The position numbers and the translations under genes are program-made. Under the pieces are notes generated by a model. The model was not told the origin of the DNA. It made no database searches and saw only the letters and a program-made list of their open reading frames with translations. Positions 27,106-37,392 of a DNA stretch of 48,235 nt are shown here, piece after piece. Source of the stretch: Nitrospirota bacterium (GTDB lineage: Bacteria > Nitrospirota > RBG-16-64-22); NCBI GenBank assembly GCA_016195465.1, contig JACPZO010000015.1:1-48235 (forward strand), written 5' to 3'. Each line of letters begins with the position of its first letter. The stretch's first letter is position 1.

Positions 27106-28191
27106 TCAGGCCCCGAGCAGCCGGATCTGGTCGGGGATTACGCTGACCGTAACGGATTTATTCTCTTCGAGCGCAGGCGCGCCGACGAGGTGCGGAAGAT
27201 CGGCGAGGATTTCCACCTCTCCGGCTCTCAGCGTGTAGCGGATCGTTTCCCCCTGAAACTCCCTGGCCGTGACGACGGCATGAAACGCGGTTCCGCCGGG
27301 GGGCGGGTGGTCCAAGGCCGGGGAGATCTTCACGGCGTTTGGCCGGAACGCCAGCGTGGCGGATCCCCGGACCGCCTCGCCTCCGGGAAGGCGGATCGAG
27401 ACATCCCGTGCGCCGGCCGGGAGAAAAATCGGTTCGCCGGACGGCCCGGAAACCACCTCTCCTTCCAGGATGTTCACGCTCCCCACGAATCCGGCCACGA
27501 ACCGGTTCGCGGGCGAGTCGTACAGATCGACGGGCGTCCCAACCTGCTGGAGAACCCCCTGGTCGAGCAGGGCCACGCGGTTCGCGATGGCCAAGGCCTC
27601 CTCCTGGTCGTGCGTCACGAAGAGCGTCGTGATTCCGAGATTACGCTGGAGCGCCCGAAGCTCCTGGCGCATGTGGAGGCGGAGCTTCGCGTCCAAGTTC
27701 GAAAGAGGCTCGTCGAGGAGCAGGACCTGCGGCTCGATGACGATCGTCCGGGCCAGGGCCACGCGCTGCTGCTGCCCTCCGGAGAGCTGGTTGGGCCTCC
27801 GCTCCGAGAGGTCGGCGAGGCCCACCAGGTTGAGCGCCCCTTCCACTTTTTCCCGGATGGTTCGTCGGGAGAGCCTCCGCTCCTCGAGTCCAAAGGCCAC
27901 GTTCTCGCGGACGGTCATGTGCGGCCAGAGGGCGTAGTTCTGGAACATGAGTCCCACGTTTCGCTTCCAGGGCGGGACGCGGGTCACGTCCGTGGCGCCG
28001 ATCACGATCCGCCCGCCTTGGGGGCGGCTGAAGCCCGCGATGGCGCGAAGGAGCGTGGACTTGCCGGAGCCCGAGGGGCCCAGGAGCGCGAAGAACTCTC
28101 CAGGCTCGACGGCGAGATCCACGTCACGGAGGACCTCCGTTCCGCCGAACGACAGAGAAAGGTTCTCGATGGAGACGGCCGCTCGTTGCAC
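27106..28191 (-). CDS. ABC transporter ATP-binding protein
   Basis: GPSGSGKSTLL, LSGGQQQRVALART, LLLDEPLSNLD; GTG start upstream of VSIENLSLSFGG. Confidence 0.92.
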   Translation of the reverse strand: MQRAAVSIENLSLSFGGTEVLRDVDLAVEPGEFFALLGPSGSGKSTLLRAIAGFSRPQGGRIVIGATDVTRVPPWKRNVGLMFQNYALWPHMTVRENVAFGLEERRLSRRTIREKVEGALNLVGLADLSERRPNQLSGGQQQRVALARTIVIEPQVLLLDEPLSNLDAKLRLHMRQELRALQRNLGITTLFVTHDQEEALAIANRVALLDQGVLQQVGTPVDLYDSPANRFVAGFVGSVNILEGEVVSGPSGEPIFLPAGARDVSIRLPGGEAVRGSATLAFRPNAVKISPALDHPPPGGTAFHAVVTAREFQGETIRYTLRAGEVEILADLPHLVGAPALEENKSVTVSVIPDQIRLLGA

Positions 28192-28196
28192 GGTCC

Positions 28197-29879
28197 CTAG
28201 ATCGCCTCGGATTCTTTCGGCTCCCGCCGGTTTTTCACGAAACGGTGCGAGAGGTAGGTTCCAACCGCCACGATCGCCACGGCCACGACGCCCAGCGCCG
28301 CACCCGGACCCCTCCCCGTGATACTCTGCAGATACCAGTATATGCCGTAGGAGATCGGAGCGTCCGTGGACGACGCCGTGAGAACGATGGTGGCCGAGAG
28401 CTCCACGGAGGCGGTGATGAAGCTGGTCACGAATCCCGCCAGAAGCCCCCCGGCTACGAGTGGAACGACGATCCGCCGGACGGCGCGAGTCTTGGGCGCA
28501 CCCAGATTTTCGGCCGCTTCTTCGAGCGAGACGTGAAGCTGCCGCAGGGCCGAGATGGCGGAGCGAAGAGCGTAAGGAAGCCTGCGGACCGTGTACGCCA
28601 AGACGAGGATGGCCCACGTGGCGGTCACCGGCCCGTCCATGAAGGGAAGCTCGACGTGGCGGAACGTGCGCAGGAGACCGATGGCCAGCACGACGCCGGG
28701 GATGGCGAGAGCCGCGGTGGCCGCGAAGTCGAGGAGGCGGCGGCCGGGAACTCTGGTCCGAAGGATCAGGTAGGCGATGGCGCCGCCGATCAGCACGTCG
28801 AGGCCGGCCGCGATCGTGCAGTAGAGGAGCGTGTTTACGATCATCCGCGGGGAATCCTGGAAGATCGTGGCGTAGTGTTCCAGCGTGTATCCCTCCGGGA
28901 TCATCGTGAAGCTCCAGACCTTGCCGAGAGACAGGAGCAGGATCCCGGCGTGCGGGGCGAGGACGAGAAGGAGGACGAACACGACAAAGACGTAGGCCGC
29001 GGCCGCTCCAAGGGGGGAAAGTCTCCGCTTCGCGGGAGAGACGGAGCCTCGGGAGATCGTGGCGTACTCCTTCTTCTTCATGAACCGTTCGGCGATCCAG
29101 AGCGAAAGGAGCGAGAAGGACACCATGATGACGCTGATCACGTATCCGAAAGGGTCATCCAGTCCCACGGACGTGATCCGCAGGTACGCCTGGGGCGCGA
29201 GCATGTTGGTGACGTTCAGCACGAGCGGCGTGCCCAGGTCGTCGAAGACCTTGATAAAGACGAGCGAGGCGCCCGCGATGTACCCCGGCATGGCAAGGGG
29301 AAAGACGATGCGGCGGAAGAGGCGCAGGCCGTTCGCACCGAGGTTCTGGGCCGCTTCTTCCAGCGAGCCGTCGATTCCGGAGAGGGAGGTCGTGAGGTTG
29401 AGGAGGATGAACGGGAAGTAGTGGATCGTCTCCACGAAGATGACGCCGTTCAGCCCGTCCATGAGTGGGAGGGTGATTCCCAGCCAGTCGCCCAGGAGAA
29501 GGTTGATGGACCCGCTGCGGCCGAACACGAGCTGCATGGCCACGGCGCCCACGAACGACGGCATCACGAGGGGGAGAACGCCCAGCGTCTGGATGAGGAC
29601 CGCTCCGCGGAACCGGAGGCGCGCCGTGAGGTAGGCGAGCGGGACCGCGAGGAGGGAGGCGAGGAGGACGGACATCCCGGCCACGTAAAGGCTGTTCACG
29701 AACGACTCGCGCATGAGCGAGATCTCGAAGAAAGAGGAGAAGTGGCCGAGGGTGAAGCCGCCCGCGCCGTCGGAGAACGCCACGTAGGCCACCGTCCCCA
29801 CCGGGACCGCGAGGAACGCGGCGAGGAAGAGGCCCAAGGCGAAGGCGAGGAGGGCCTGAGGAAACGTGAAGCGGGGCAT
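28197..29879 (-). CDS. ABC transporter permease, two fused transmembrane domains
   Basis: Two EAA-like motifs (EEAAQNLGANGLRLFRRIVFPLAMP, EEAAENLGAPKTRAVRRIVVPLVAG), about 12 predicted TM helices. Confidence 0.9.
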   Translation of the reverse strand: MPRFTFPQALLAFALGLFLAAFLAVPVGTVAYVAFSDGAGGFTLGHFSSFFEISLMRESFVNSLYVAGMSVLLASLLAVPLAYLTARLRFRGAVLIQTLGVLPLVMPSFVGAVAMQLVFGRSGSINLLLGDWLGITLPLMDGLNGVIFVETIHYFPFILLNLTTSLSGIDGSLEEAAQNLGANGLRLFRRIVFPLAMPGYIAGASLVFIKVFDDLGTPLVLNVTNMLAPQAYLRITSVGLDDPFGYVISVIMVSFSLLSLWIAERFMKKKEYATISRGSVSPAKRRLSPLGAAAAYVFVVFVLLLVLAPHAGILLLSLGKVWSFTMIPEGYTLEHYATIFQDSPRMIVNTLLYCTIAAGLDVLIGGAIAYLILRTRVPGRRLLDFAATAALAIPGVVLAIGLLRTFRHVELPFMDGPVTATWAILVLAYTVRRLPYALRSAISALRQLHVSLEEAAENLGAPKTRAVRRIVVPLVAGGLLAGFVTSFITASVELSATIVLTASSTDAPISYGIYWYLQSITGRGPGAALGVVAVAIVAVGTYLSHRFVKNRREPKESEAI

Positions 29880-29923
29880 TGGGATGCTTGCCGGCGGGGT
29901 CTTGTCTTCCCGGGGACGCGGGC

Positions 29924-31273
29924 TCAGCGGGCCATGGCGGCGGCCTTCTCGGCCAGCTCCGCGGCCTTGGAGTAGTTCTCCTTCGCGTGCCGATCCCACT
30001 GCTCCTCGACGGCCGCGATCTTCCTGGCAGCCTCGGGGTCCTTCTTCCCCCCCTGGAAGACGGCGATGAACGCCTTATCCTTGACCTTCGCGGCCGAGAC
30101 GGGCGGCGTGAAGGCGAGGTCGCGCGCCTGGGCGAGGAGCTTCTCCGCTTCGGCGTTGCGTTTTCCGGCCAGGCGGGCCGCGGCGTCGTCGATCGCCTTC
30201 TTGGCCTTGTTTAACTCCTTGAGCCGGAACGTGATCGCGTGGTCGAACATGGACGTCACGACGTAGTAGCGGGACTCGGAGAGGTTCGCGTCGAACGAAA
30301 CGCTCGCCTTGATCGTTCCGGTAAAGGGATTTGGATATCCCGCGGGCGCCTTGGCGTAGACGCTGGGAAGGACCGGCAGACGGCTGATCTTGGGGTCCAG
30401 GAGGATCTGTTGCCCCTCGGGCGAGAGCGTGAAACCGATGAACGTCTTCGCCGCCTCCGCGTTCCGCGCGCCGGCGATGAGGGCGATGTTGGCCGGCACG
30501 AGCGCGGTCACGCTCGGGTAGACGAAATCCACCGGGAAGCCCGAGTTCTTCGCGGCGAGGCCCAGGAAGTCGATGACCAGGCCGATCCCGAACTGGCCGC
30601 TGCTCACGCCGTCGGGGACGCCGAAGCTCCGCTCGGTGACCGCCGCGCAGTTTCCCGCGATCTCGAGCATCTGGCGCCACCCCTTGTCCCACCCTTCGCC
30701 CTGGAGGATCGTCTCCACCGTGAGATGCGTCGTTCCGGACTTGGACGGCGATGAGATGGCCACGTGGCCGTGGTAGACCGGCTTCGCGAGGTCGGCCCAT
30801 TCGCGGGGCTCGGGGAGCTTGTGGGCCTTGAGGTAGCGGGTGTTCCACATGATGCCGTAGCCGGAGATCGCCTGGCCGCGGTAGAACCCTTCCGGGTCGT
30901 TCATCGGGTAGTTGCCGATCCTGGCGGGGATCTCGGGGCTGCCGCCCTCGAATTTCCGGAGGAGCTTCTCGCGGGCGAGCACCTCGAAGGCATCCGGGGC
31001 CGAGGCCCAGAAGACATCCGGCTTGCTCGCCGCGGGCGCCTCGCGCACGTAGACGATCCCGGCCGTGGTCCCCTTGTTGAGGATCTCGAGTTTGACGTTC
31101 GGGTATTTGGCCTCGAACGCTTTCTTGTACGCGGAGGTGAGCTCCTTGGGGAAGGAGGTGACGACGACCACTTGGTCCGCCGAGGCGGGCCCTGCAAGCC
31201 AGAGGGCCGCGACCGCGGCGAGGACGGCCAGAAAGCGGGTCTTGCGTTCCGAGAGACCGGAGTATCGCGTCAT
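29924..31273 (-). CDS. ABC transporter extracellular substrate-binding protein with helical C-terminal extension
   Basis: Signal peptide; VVVTSFPKELTSAYKKAFEAKYPNVKLEILNKGTTAGIVYVREAP; C-terminal Ala/Lys/Glu-rich helices. Confidence 0.87.
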   Translation of the reverse strand: MTRYSGLSERKTRFLAVLAAVAALWLAGPASADQVVVVTSFPKELTSAYKKAFEAKYPNVKLEILNKGTTAGIVYVREAPAASKPDVFWASAPDAFEVLAREKLLRKFEGGSPEIPARIGNYPMNDPEGFYRGQAISGYGIMWNTRYLKAHKLPEPREWADLAKPVYHGHVAISSPSKSGTTHLTVETILQGEGWDKGWRQMLEIAGNCAAVTERSFGVPDGVSSGQFGIGLVIDFLGLAAKNSGFPVDFVYPSVTALVPANIALIAGARNAEAAKTFIGFTLSPEGQQILLDPKISRLPVLPSVYAKAPAGYPNPFTGTIKASVSFDANLSESRYYVVTSMFDHAITFRLKELNKAKKAIDDAAARLAGKRNAEAEKLLAQARDLAFTPPVSAAKVKDKAFIAVFQGGKKDPEAARKIAAVEEQWDRHAKENYSKAAELAEKAAAMAR

Positions 31274-31499
31274 GGCTTGCCTCCCTCAGGGTGATGTGGC
31301 GGCGAGATTGTAGAAGAAGCGTTTCGCGGATTCAAGATGCTATCCGCGCATCCAAGGCGGCAAGTCTTGTCTTTCGCGGGTTCATCCCTTATTCTAACCC
31401 AGGCCATGAAGAGCTTTCGCAAAACTCCGGTTCACAATCCCGAGCCGGCGGAAGAAGCGAGGTCCGGCCAAGATCGTCGGAGAATAAGAAAGGAAAACC

Positions 31500-32564
31500 A
31501 TGAGCCGCCTGTTCGAGTCCCTTACGCTTCGGGGTCTAACGTTCCGCAACCGCGTCTTCATGTCCCCCATGTGCCAGCACTGCGCCATGGACAGCATCCC
31601 GGACGACTGGCACTTCGGCCATTACGGGACGCGGGCCGTGGGGGGCGTCGGGCTCGTCATCGTCGAGGCCACGGCCATCACGTCCGAGGGCCGGATCTCG
31701 CCGGGAGACCTGGGGATCTGGTCCGGCGAGCAGGTGAAGGCGTTTCAGCGGATCACGCGGTTCATCCGGGAGCAGGGGGCCGTTGCCGGAATTCAGATCG
31801 CCCACGCGGGGCGGAAAGCCTCCACGGACATTCCTTGGAAGGGCGGAGGGCCTCTCGGCGCGGAGAAAGGCGGATGGCCCGTCGTCGCGCCGAGCCCCAT
31901 TCCGTTTTCGCCGCGGCATTCCATCCCCCGCGCTCTTTCCGAAGCGGATCTGCGCGACCTGCTCGGGGTCTACGAGACGGCGGCGCGGCTTGCACTCGAG
32001 GCCGGCTTCGAGGTTATCGAGGTCCACATGGCGCATGGCTACCTGCTTCACGAGTTCCTATCCCCGATCACGAACAAGCGCACCGATGCCTACGGGGGCC
32101 CTTTCGACAACCGGGTCCGTTTTCCGCTGGAGGCGGCGCGGACGGTCCGCAGGGTGTGGCCGGACGATCTGCCGGTGTTCGTCCGGATCTCGGCCACGGA
32201 CTGGGTGGAGGGCGGGTGGGATCTCGAACAGTCCGTGCGCCTGGCCCGTGCCCTGAAGGACGTCGGGATCGATCTCATCGACTGCTCGAGCGGGGGCCTC
32301 GTCGAAGACGCCGTGATTCCGGCGGGCCCCGGGTTCCAGGCTCCCTTCGCCGCGGCGGTCCGCGAGAGGGCGGGGATTGCGGCGGGCGCGGTGGGGTTCA
32401 TCACGAGCCCGGCCCAGGCCGAGCAGATCGTCGCCGCCGGGCAAGCGGACGCCGTTCTCCTGGGCCGCGTCCTTCTCCGCGATCCGTACTGGGCGCTGCA
32501 CGCGGCGCGGACGCTGGGCGCCGACGTCCATTGGCCCCCGCAGTATCTCCACGGCCGGGCGTAG
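31500..32564 (+). CDS. NADH:flavin oxidoreductase / Old Yellow Enzyme family (YqjM/NamA-like)
   Basis: SLTLRGLTFRNRVFMSPMCQH..HFGHYGTRAVGGVGLVIVEATAI..IQIAHAGRKAS. Confidence 0.93.
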   Translation: MSRLFESLTLRGLTFRNRVFMSPMCQHCAMDSIPDDWHFGHYGTRAVGGVGLVIVEATAITSEGRISPGDLGIWSGEQVKAFQRITRFIREQGAVAGIQIAHAGRKASTDIPWKGGGPLGAEKGGWPVVAPSPIPFSPRHSIPRALSEADLRDLLGVYETAARLALEAGFEVIEVHMAHGYLLHEFLSPITNKRTDAYGGPFDNRVRFPLEAARTVRRVWPDDLPVFVRISATDWVEGGWDLEQSVRLARALKDVGIDLIDCSSGGLVEDAVIPAGPGFQAPFAAAVRERAGIAAGAVGFITSPAQAEQIVAAGQADAVLLGRVLLRDPYWALHAARTLGADVHWPPQYLHGRA

Positions 32565-32572
32565 AGGCGGCC

Positions 32573-32929
32573 GTGCAGGACGATATTATCTTCGACGTGA
32601 GCGAGGAAGACTTCGAGCAGAAGGTGATCGAGGCGTCGCGGACCCGGCCCGTTATGGTCGATATCTGGGCCGAGTGGTGTCCGCCGTGCCGCCAGCTCAC
32701 GCCCGTGCTGGAAAGGGTGGCGAAGAGCCGTGGAGGGAGGATTCTCCTGGCCAAGCTGGAGGCGGACGAGAACATGCGGCTGGCGGGATTCTACAGGGTG
32801 AAGGGGTTCCCCACCGTGATGCTGTTCCTGGACGGCGAGGAGAGGGGGCGATTCGCCGGCTTCCGGTCCGAGCAAGCCGTGCGCGAGTTCATCGACGAAC
32901 ACGCCTCCCCGCCCGACGCCCGCGGCTAG
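32573..32929 (+). CDS. Thioredoxin-like protein with CPPC active site
   Basis: VMVDIWAEWCPPCRQLTPVLERVAKS..FYRVKGFPTVMLFLDGEE; GTG start. Confidence 0.85.
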   Translation: MQDDIIFDVSEEDFEQKVIEASRTRPVMVDIWAEWCPPCRQLTPVLERVAKSRGGRILLAKLEADENMRLAGFYRVKGFPTVMLFLDGEERGRFAGFRSEQAVREFIDEHASPPDARG

Positions 32930-33010
32930 AACGGCTTACCAACGGTGGGTCGGCCCCGGCTCCCTCGGGGAGTCGCGCCAGGGCCGTTTTGCACGGCTGG
33001 GGGGAGCGGG

Positions 33011-33724
33011 ATGACAACACGAAATCACCGGGAAACCGTGACTTGCCCCGTGTGCCGGGAACAGAGGCCGCTCAGCGAGATGATGCACGGGGAGCTGGTC
33101 CACGGCCCCGTCGTCGAGTTGATTCAGAAAAAACAGCCGGAATGGTCGCCCAGCGACAAGATCTGCCTCGCCTGCCTCAACCGGTTCCGGACGGAATACG
33201 TGGAAGACGTCCTCGAGATGGAGAGAGGGGAGCTCTCCTCTCTGGAGGACGAGGTCGTCGAGAGCCTGAAGGAGCAGGAGCTCCTCTCCAAGAACATCAA
33301 CATCGACTTCGACCGCGGGCTCACGCTGGGCGAGCGCGTCGCCGACAAGGTCGCCGAATTCGGCGGAAGCTGGAAGTTCGTCATCGGCTTTTTCGTCGTG
33401 CTGCTGGCCTGGGTGGGCGTCAACTCCGCCGTTCTCCTCTGGCGGACGTTCGATCCTTATCCCTTCATCTTGCTCAACCTTGTCCTCTCGTGCCTCGCGG
33501 CGATCCAGGCGCCCATCATCATGATGAGCCAGAACAGGCAGGAGGCCAGGGACCGGATGCACGCCGAACATGACTACCAGGTCAACCTGAAAGCGGAGCT
33601 CGAGATCCGGCACCTCCACCGAAAGGTCGATCAACTGCTCACGCACCAGTGGCAGAGGCTCCTGGAGATCCAGCGGATCCAGATGGAGTTGATGGAGGAC
33701 CTTGCCCGCCGCCCCAAGGCGTAG
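33011..33724 (+). CDS. DUF1003-family membrane protein
   Basis: CPVC..CLAC zinc-ribbon-like N-terminus; ERVADKVAEFGGSWKFVIGFFVVLLAWVGVNS..DPYPFILLNLVLSCLAAIQAPIIMMSQNRQEARDR. Confidence 0.85.
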   Translation: MTTRNHRETVTCPVCREQRPLSEMMHGELVHGPVVELIQKKQPEWSPSDKICLACLNRFRTEYVEDVLEMERGELSSLEDEVVESLKEQELLSKNINIDFDRGLTLGERVADKVAEFGGSWKFVIGFFVVLLAWVGVNSAVLLWRTFDPYPFILLNLVLSCLAAIQAPIIMMSQNRQEARDRMHAEHDYQVNLKAELEIRHLHRKVDQLLTHQWQRLLEIQRIQMELMEDLARRPKA

Positions 33725-33757
33725 GGGGAATCCGAGACGCGCCCTCGGGCGGGAACG

Positions 33758-36187
33758 TCAGGCCGGCTGAGTGTGCGCGCATCCCTCGCGCACGCACTTG
33801 AGGACGGTCCCGCTCTTCTTCGTCCGGTTCTCGACGAGAAAGAGCGCGCCGCAGGCCGGGCACGGCGTCGGGACGGGCCGGTCCCAGACGGCGTACTTGC
33901 AGTCCGGGTAGCGGGAGCAGGAGTAGAACGTCCTCCCCCGCTTTGTCTTCTTGGCCGTGAGGTATCCGCCGCAGTCCGGCTCCGGACAGGCGACGCCGAT
34001 GCTGATCGGCTTGGTCGTCTTGCAGGTCGGGTAGCGCGCGCAGGCGATGAAGCGGCCGAAGCGCCCCGAGCGGATGACGAGGGGGCTCCCGCACTTCCCG
34101 CACGTCTCGCCCGTCGGTTCCGGGGGTGCGGCCGGCTCCTCCGGTCCCTTCCCAACCGGCCGCGTCGTCTTGCACTCCGGGTAGCGCGAGCATGCGAGGA
34201 ACGGTCCGAAGCGCCCCCGCTTGTGGACCATGGGGCTGCCGCAGTTCTCGCAGGTCTCGCCCGTCTCGGGCGGCGCCACCGGCTGGACTCCCCCCTCCGC
34301 GTCCCGCGCGAACTCCCGCGTGTTCTTGCAGTCCGGGTAGGCCGAGCAGGCGAGGAACTCTCCGTTCTTTCCCCATCGGATGACCATCTTCCCGCCGCAC
34401 TTGTCGCAAACGAGTTCGGTCGGGATCTCGTGGGTCTTGACGTTCCTCATCTCCACCTTGGCTTGCGCCAGGCTTTCCGAGAAGGGCGCGTAGAAGTCGC
34501 CGACGGCCTGCCTCCAGGGAAGATTCCCTTCCTCCACGCGGTCGAGTTCCTCCTCCATGCGCGCCGTGAAGGCGACGTCCAGGATCGTCGGGAAATGCGC
34601 CACGAGAAGGTCGTTGACCAGGAGGCCAAGCGGCGTGGGATGGAATTTCTTCTCGATTTTTTCCGCGTACTTCCGGTCCTGGATCGTCGACAGGATGGCG
34701 GCGTACGTGGACGGGCGGCCGATGCCCTTCTCTTCGAGCGCCTTGACGAGGGTCGCCTCCGTATAGCGGGGGGGAGGCTGGGTGAAATGCTGGCGGGGCG
34801 CGAGGCTCTTGAGCGAGAGCACGTCTCCCGCCTTCATGGCGGGGAGCACGCCTTCCCGTTCTTCGGCTTGGGCCTCGGGCTCCTCGGAGTTCTTTTTTTC
34901 CTCCTCGTCCCGTCCCTCCGCGTAGACCTTGAGAAACCCGGGGAACGTGATGACGGAACCCGTGGCTTTGAAGAGCCCGGGCCCCGCCTCGATCTCGACG
35001 GACGTGGCGTCCATGAGGGCGGGAGACATCTGGGAGGCGATGAACCGTTCCCAGATCAGGCGGTAGAGCCGGGCCATGTCGCGTTCCAGGAAATCCTTGA
35101 CGGCATCGGGCGTTCTTGACGGCGACGTGGGACGGACGGCTTCGTGCGCGTCCTGGGCGCCCTTCTTCGACGCATAGACCGGGGGGGCCGCGGGCAGGTA
35201 CTCCGGGCCGAACCTGGTACGGATCGCGTCGCGCGCCTCGTCCTGGGCCTCCTTGGCGATCCGGAACGAGTCGGTTCTCATGTACGTGATAAGGCCGACC
35301 GAGCCCTCGCTTCCGATCTCCATGCCCTCGTACAGGCGCTGGGCGAGCATCATCGTCTTCTTCGCCGTGAACCCGAGCTTTCGGGCCGCTTCCTGTTGCA
35401 GGGTGCTCGTGATGAACGGAGGGACGGGGTTGCGCCGCTTCTCTTTCCGCTCGACGCTCGCGACCCGGAACGGCTTTCCCTCGACCGCCCGGAGGGCGGC
35501 CTCGGCGGCCGCCTGGTCGGGAAGAGAGGCTTTCTTTCCGTCCAGGCGGGCGAGCTTCGCTTCGAACGGGGGAGGAGTGCCGGCTTCGAGGCCGGCCGTG
35601 ATCGACCAGAACTCTTCCTGCTTGAATTCGTTGATCTCGCGCTCGCGCTCGCAGACGAGGCGGACGGCGACGGACTGGACCCGGCCGGCCGAGAGGCCCC
35701 GCCGGACTTTCTCCCAAAGGAGGGGGGAGAGCTGGTATCCCATGAGCCGGTCCATGACGCGCCGGGCCTGCTGGGCGTCCACGAGCGACATGTCGATCCG
35801 GCCGGGGGTCTTGAGCGCGTCGGTGACGGCGCGCTTGGTGATCTCGTTGAACGTGATCCGGTAGATCGCGGGGGCCTTCTTCGACCCGTTGCCGATCTCT
35901 TCGGCGACGTGCCAGGCGATCGCTTCTCCCTCGCGGTCCGGGTCGGTCGCCAGGAAGACGGCCTTGGCGGTCTTCGCCGTCTGCCTGATCTTCGCCAGGG
36001 CGTCCTTCTTGCCCTTGATCGTCTCGTACTGGGGCTCGAAACCCTTCTCGACGTCGACGCCGAGCGTCTTTTTGGGGAGATCCCTGACGTGTCCGACCGA
36101 GGCCAGGATCTCATACTCCTTGCTCAGGAACTTCCTGAGCGTCTTGACCTTTGCCGGCGACTCGACGATGATGACCGAACTGCTCAT
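33758..36187 (-). CDS. topA: DNA topoisomerase I with C-terminal zinc ribbons
   Basis: VIIVESPAKVKTLRKFL; SVGLITYMRTDSFRIA; four C-terminal Cys4 zinc ribbons. Confidence 0.95.
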   Translation of the reverse strand: MSSSVIIVESPAKVKTLRKFLSKEYEILASVGHVRDLPKKTLGVDVEKGFEPQYETIKGKKDALAKIRQTAKTAKAVFLATDPDREGEAIAWHVAEEIGNGSKKAPAIYRITFNEITKRAVTDALKTPGRIDMSLVDAQQARRVMDRLMGYQLSPLLWEKVRRGLSAGRVQSVAVRLVCEREREINEFKQEEFWSITAGLEAGTPPPFEAKLARLDGKKASLPDQAAAEAALRAVEGKPFRVASVERKEKRRNPVPPFITSTLQQEAARKLGFTAKKTMMLAQRLYEGMEIGSEGSVGLITYMRTDSFRIAKEAQDEARDAIRTRFGPEYLPAAPPVYASKKGAQDAHEAVRPTSPSRTPDAVKDFLERDMARLYRLIWERFIASQMSPALMDATSVEIEAGPGLFKATGSVITFPGFLKVYAEGRDEEEKKNSEEPEAQAEEREGVLPAMKAGDVLSLKSLAPRQHFTQPPPRYTEATLVKALEEKGIGRPSTYAAILSTIQDRKYAEKIEKKFHPTPLGLLVNDLLVAHFPTILDVAFTARMEEELDRVEEGNLPWRQAVGDFYAPFSESLAQAKVEMRNVKTHEIPTELVCDKCGGKMVIRWGKNGEFLACSAYPDCKNTREFARDAEGGVQPVAPPETGETCENCGSPMVHKRGRFGPFLACSRYPECKTTRPVGKGPEEPAAPPEPTGETCGKCGSPLVIRSGRFGRFIACARYPTCKTTKPISIGVACPEPDCGGYLTAKKTKRGRTFYSCSRYPDCKYAVWDRPVPTPCPACGALFLVENRTKKSGTVLKCVREGCAHTQPA

Positions 36188-37332
36188 GATGACCCTGTTT
36201 CTCCTGCCGGGATGACGGGGAGCGAAACGAACCGCTTCCCGTCCATTTGCCTTACGGCTCCCTTCATTTCGAGAATGGTGAGGATCGGCGCGACTTCCCG
36301 GATGGGGCGACCGAGCTCCGCGCTGACCCGATCGATGTGTTTGGGATCAGCGGAGAGCGAAGCATACACGCCCCGTTCGGCCGGAGTCAACGAGACGGTT
36401 ACGGGGGGGCGGGGCGGCGAGGCGTGCAGGGTGACTCCCTCGGCTTGGGGACGCAAGGCGTCGGCCACTTCCGAAGCCGATTCCACGAGGACGGCCCCTT
36501 GGCGGATCAAGGCGTGGGGGCCCTTGGAGAGGGGCATCCCGGGCCGTCCCGGGACGGCGAAGACCTCGCGGCCCTGTTCGAGCGCCAGGCGGGCCGTGAT
36601 GAGAGACCCGGAATCGGGAGCGGCTTCGACAACGACGACGCCCATCGACAGGCCGCTGATGATCCGGTTTCGCTGGGGGAAGTTGGACGGATCGGGAGGG
36701 GTTCCGCACGGAAGCTCGGTCATGACGGCGCCGTGCGCCGCGACGGCCGCGAGCAAAGGGCCGTGCTCGCGGGGATAGGCGACGTCGATCCCGCACCCCA
36801 GGACGCCGATGGTTCTCCCGCCGGCCGAGACCGCTCCGCGGTGGGCGGCCGCGTCGATTCCCCGCGCGAGGCCGGAGACCACGGTGAATCCCATGGCGGC
36901 GAGCTCGCGGCCGAACTGCTCCGCCAGAGAGAGACCGAACGGAGAGGCCCGGCGGGCGCCGACGATCGCGACGGCGGCCGTGTCCCGGGGGAGGAACGTT
37001 CCTTTCCGCGTGAGGATCAAAGGCGGATCGGGGATCTCGCGAAGCCTGGTTGGATAGTCGGGGTCGTCGGGCGTCGAGATCTCCGCGCCCAGATCGCGCA
37101 GTTTGCTCCACTCTTGTCGGGCCTCTTCGAGCCACCCGTGCGACGCGAACGAGTCGACCTGGCGGGCGGAAAGCCCCTCGACCCGCCTGAGAAGCGCGGG
37201 CCCGGCGCGCAGAGCGGCTTCGGGGGAGCCGAAGGCGTCGATCAGCCGGCGGGCGGAAACGGGGCCGATGCCGTCGACCGACCGAAGGCCGAGCCACGCG
37301 AGCTTTTTTCCGGAGAGATTTTCCTGATCCAT
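36184..37332 (-). CDS. dprA: DNA-processing protein DprA
   Basis: VAIVGARRASPFGLSLAEQFGRELAAMGFTVVSGLARGIDAAAHRGAV; NRIISGLSMGVVVVEA. Confidence 0.95.
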   Translation of the reverse strand: MDQENLSGKKLAWLGLRSVDGIGPVSARRLIDAFGSPEAALRAGPALLRRVEGLSARQVDSFASHGWLEEARQEWSKLRDLGAEISTPDDPDYPTRLREIPDPPLILTRKGTFLPRDTAAVAIVGARRASPFGLSLAEQFGRELAAMGFTVVSGLARGIDAAAHRGAVSAGGRTIGVLGCGIDVAYPREHGPLLAAVAAHGAVMTELPCGTPPDPSNFPQRNRIISGLSMGVVVVEAAPDSGSLITARLALEQGREVFAVPGRPGMPLSKGPHALIRQGAVLVESASEVADALRPQAEGVTLHASPPRPPVTVSLTPAERGVYASLSADPKHIDRVSAELGRPIREVAPILTILEMKGAVRQMDGKRFVSLPVIPAGETGSS

Positions 37333-37364
37333 GGAAACCGCCTGGTAAGGTAAAACGGAAACGA

Positions 37365-37392
37365 ATTATACAGGGCGGGGCCGGAGGGTCAA
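37365..37392 (-). promoter_or_regulatory. Sigma70-type promoter for dprA-topA
   Basis: Minus strand TTGACC - 16 nt - TATAAT. Confidence 0.6.

Noticed and set aside
28245-29975. 576 aa plus-strand ORF
   Set aside because: Shadow of the fused ABC permease; low-complexity acidic/basic composition.
33639-35717. 692 aa minus-strand ORF
   Set aside because: Same-strand out-of-frame shadow of topA.
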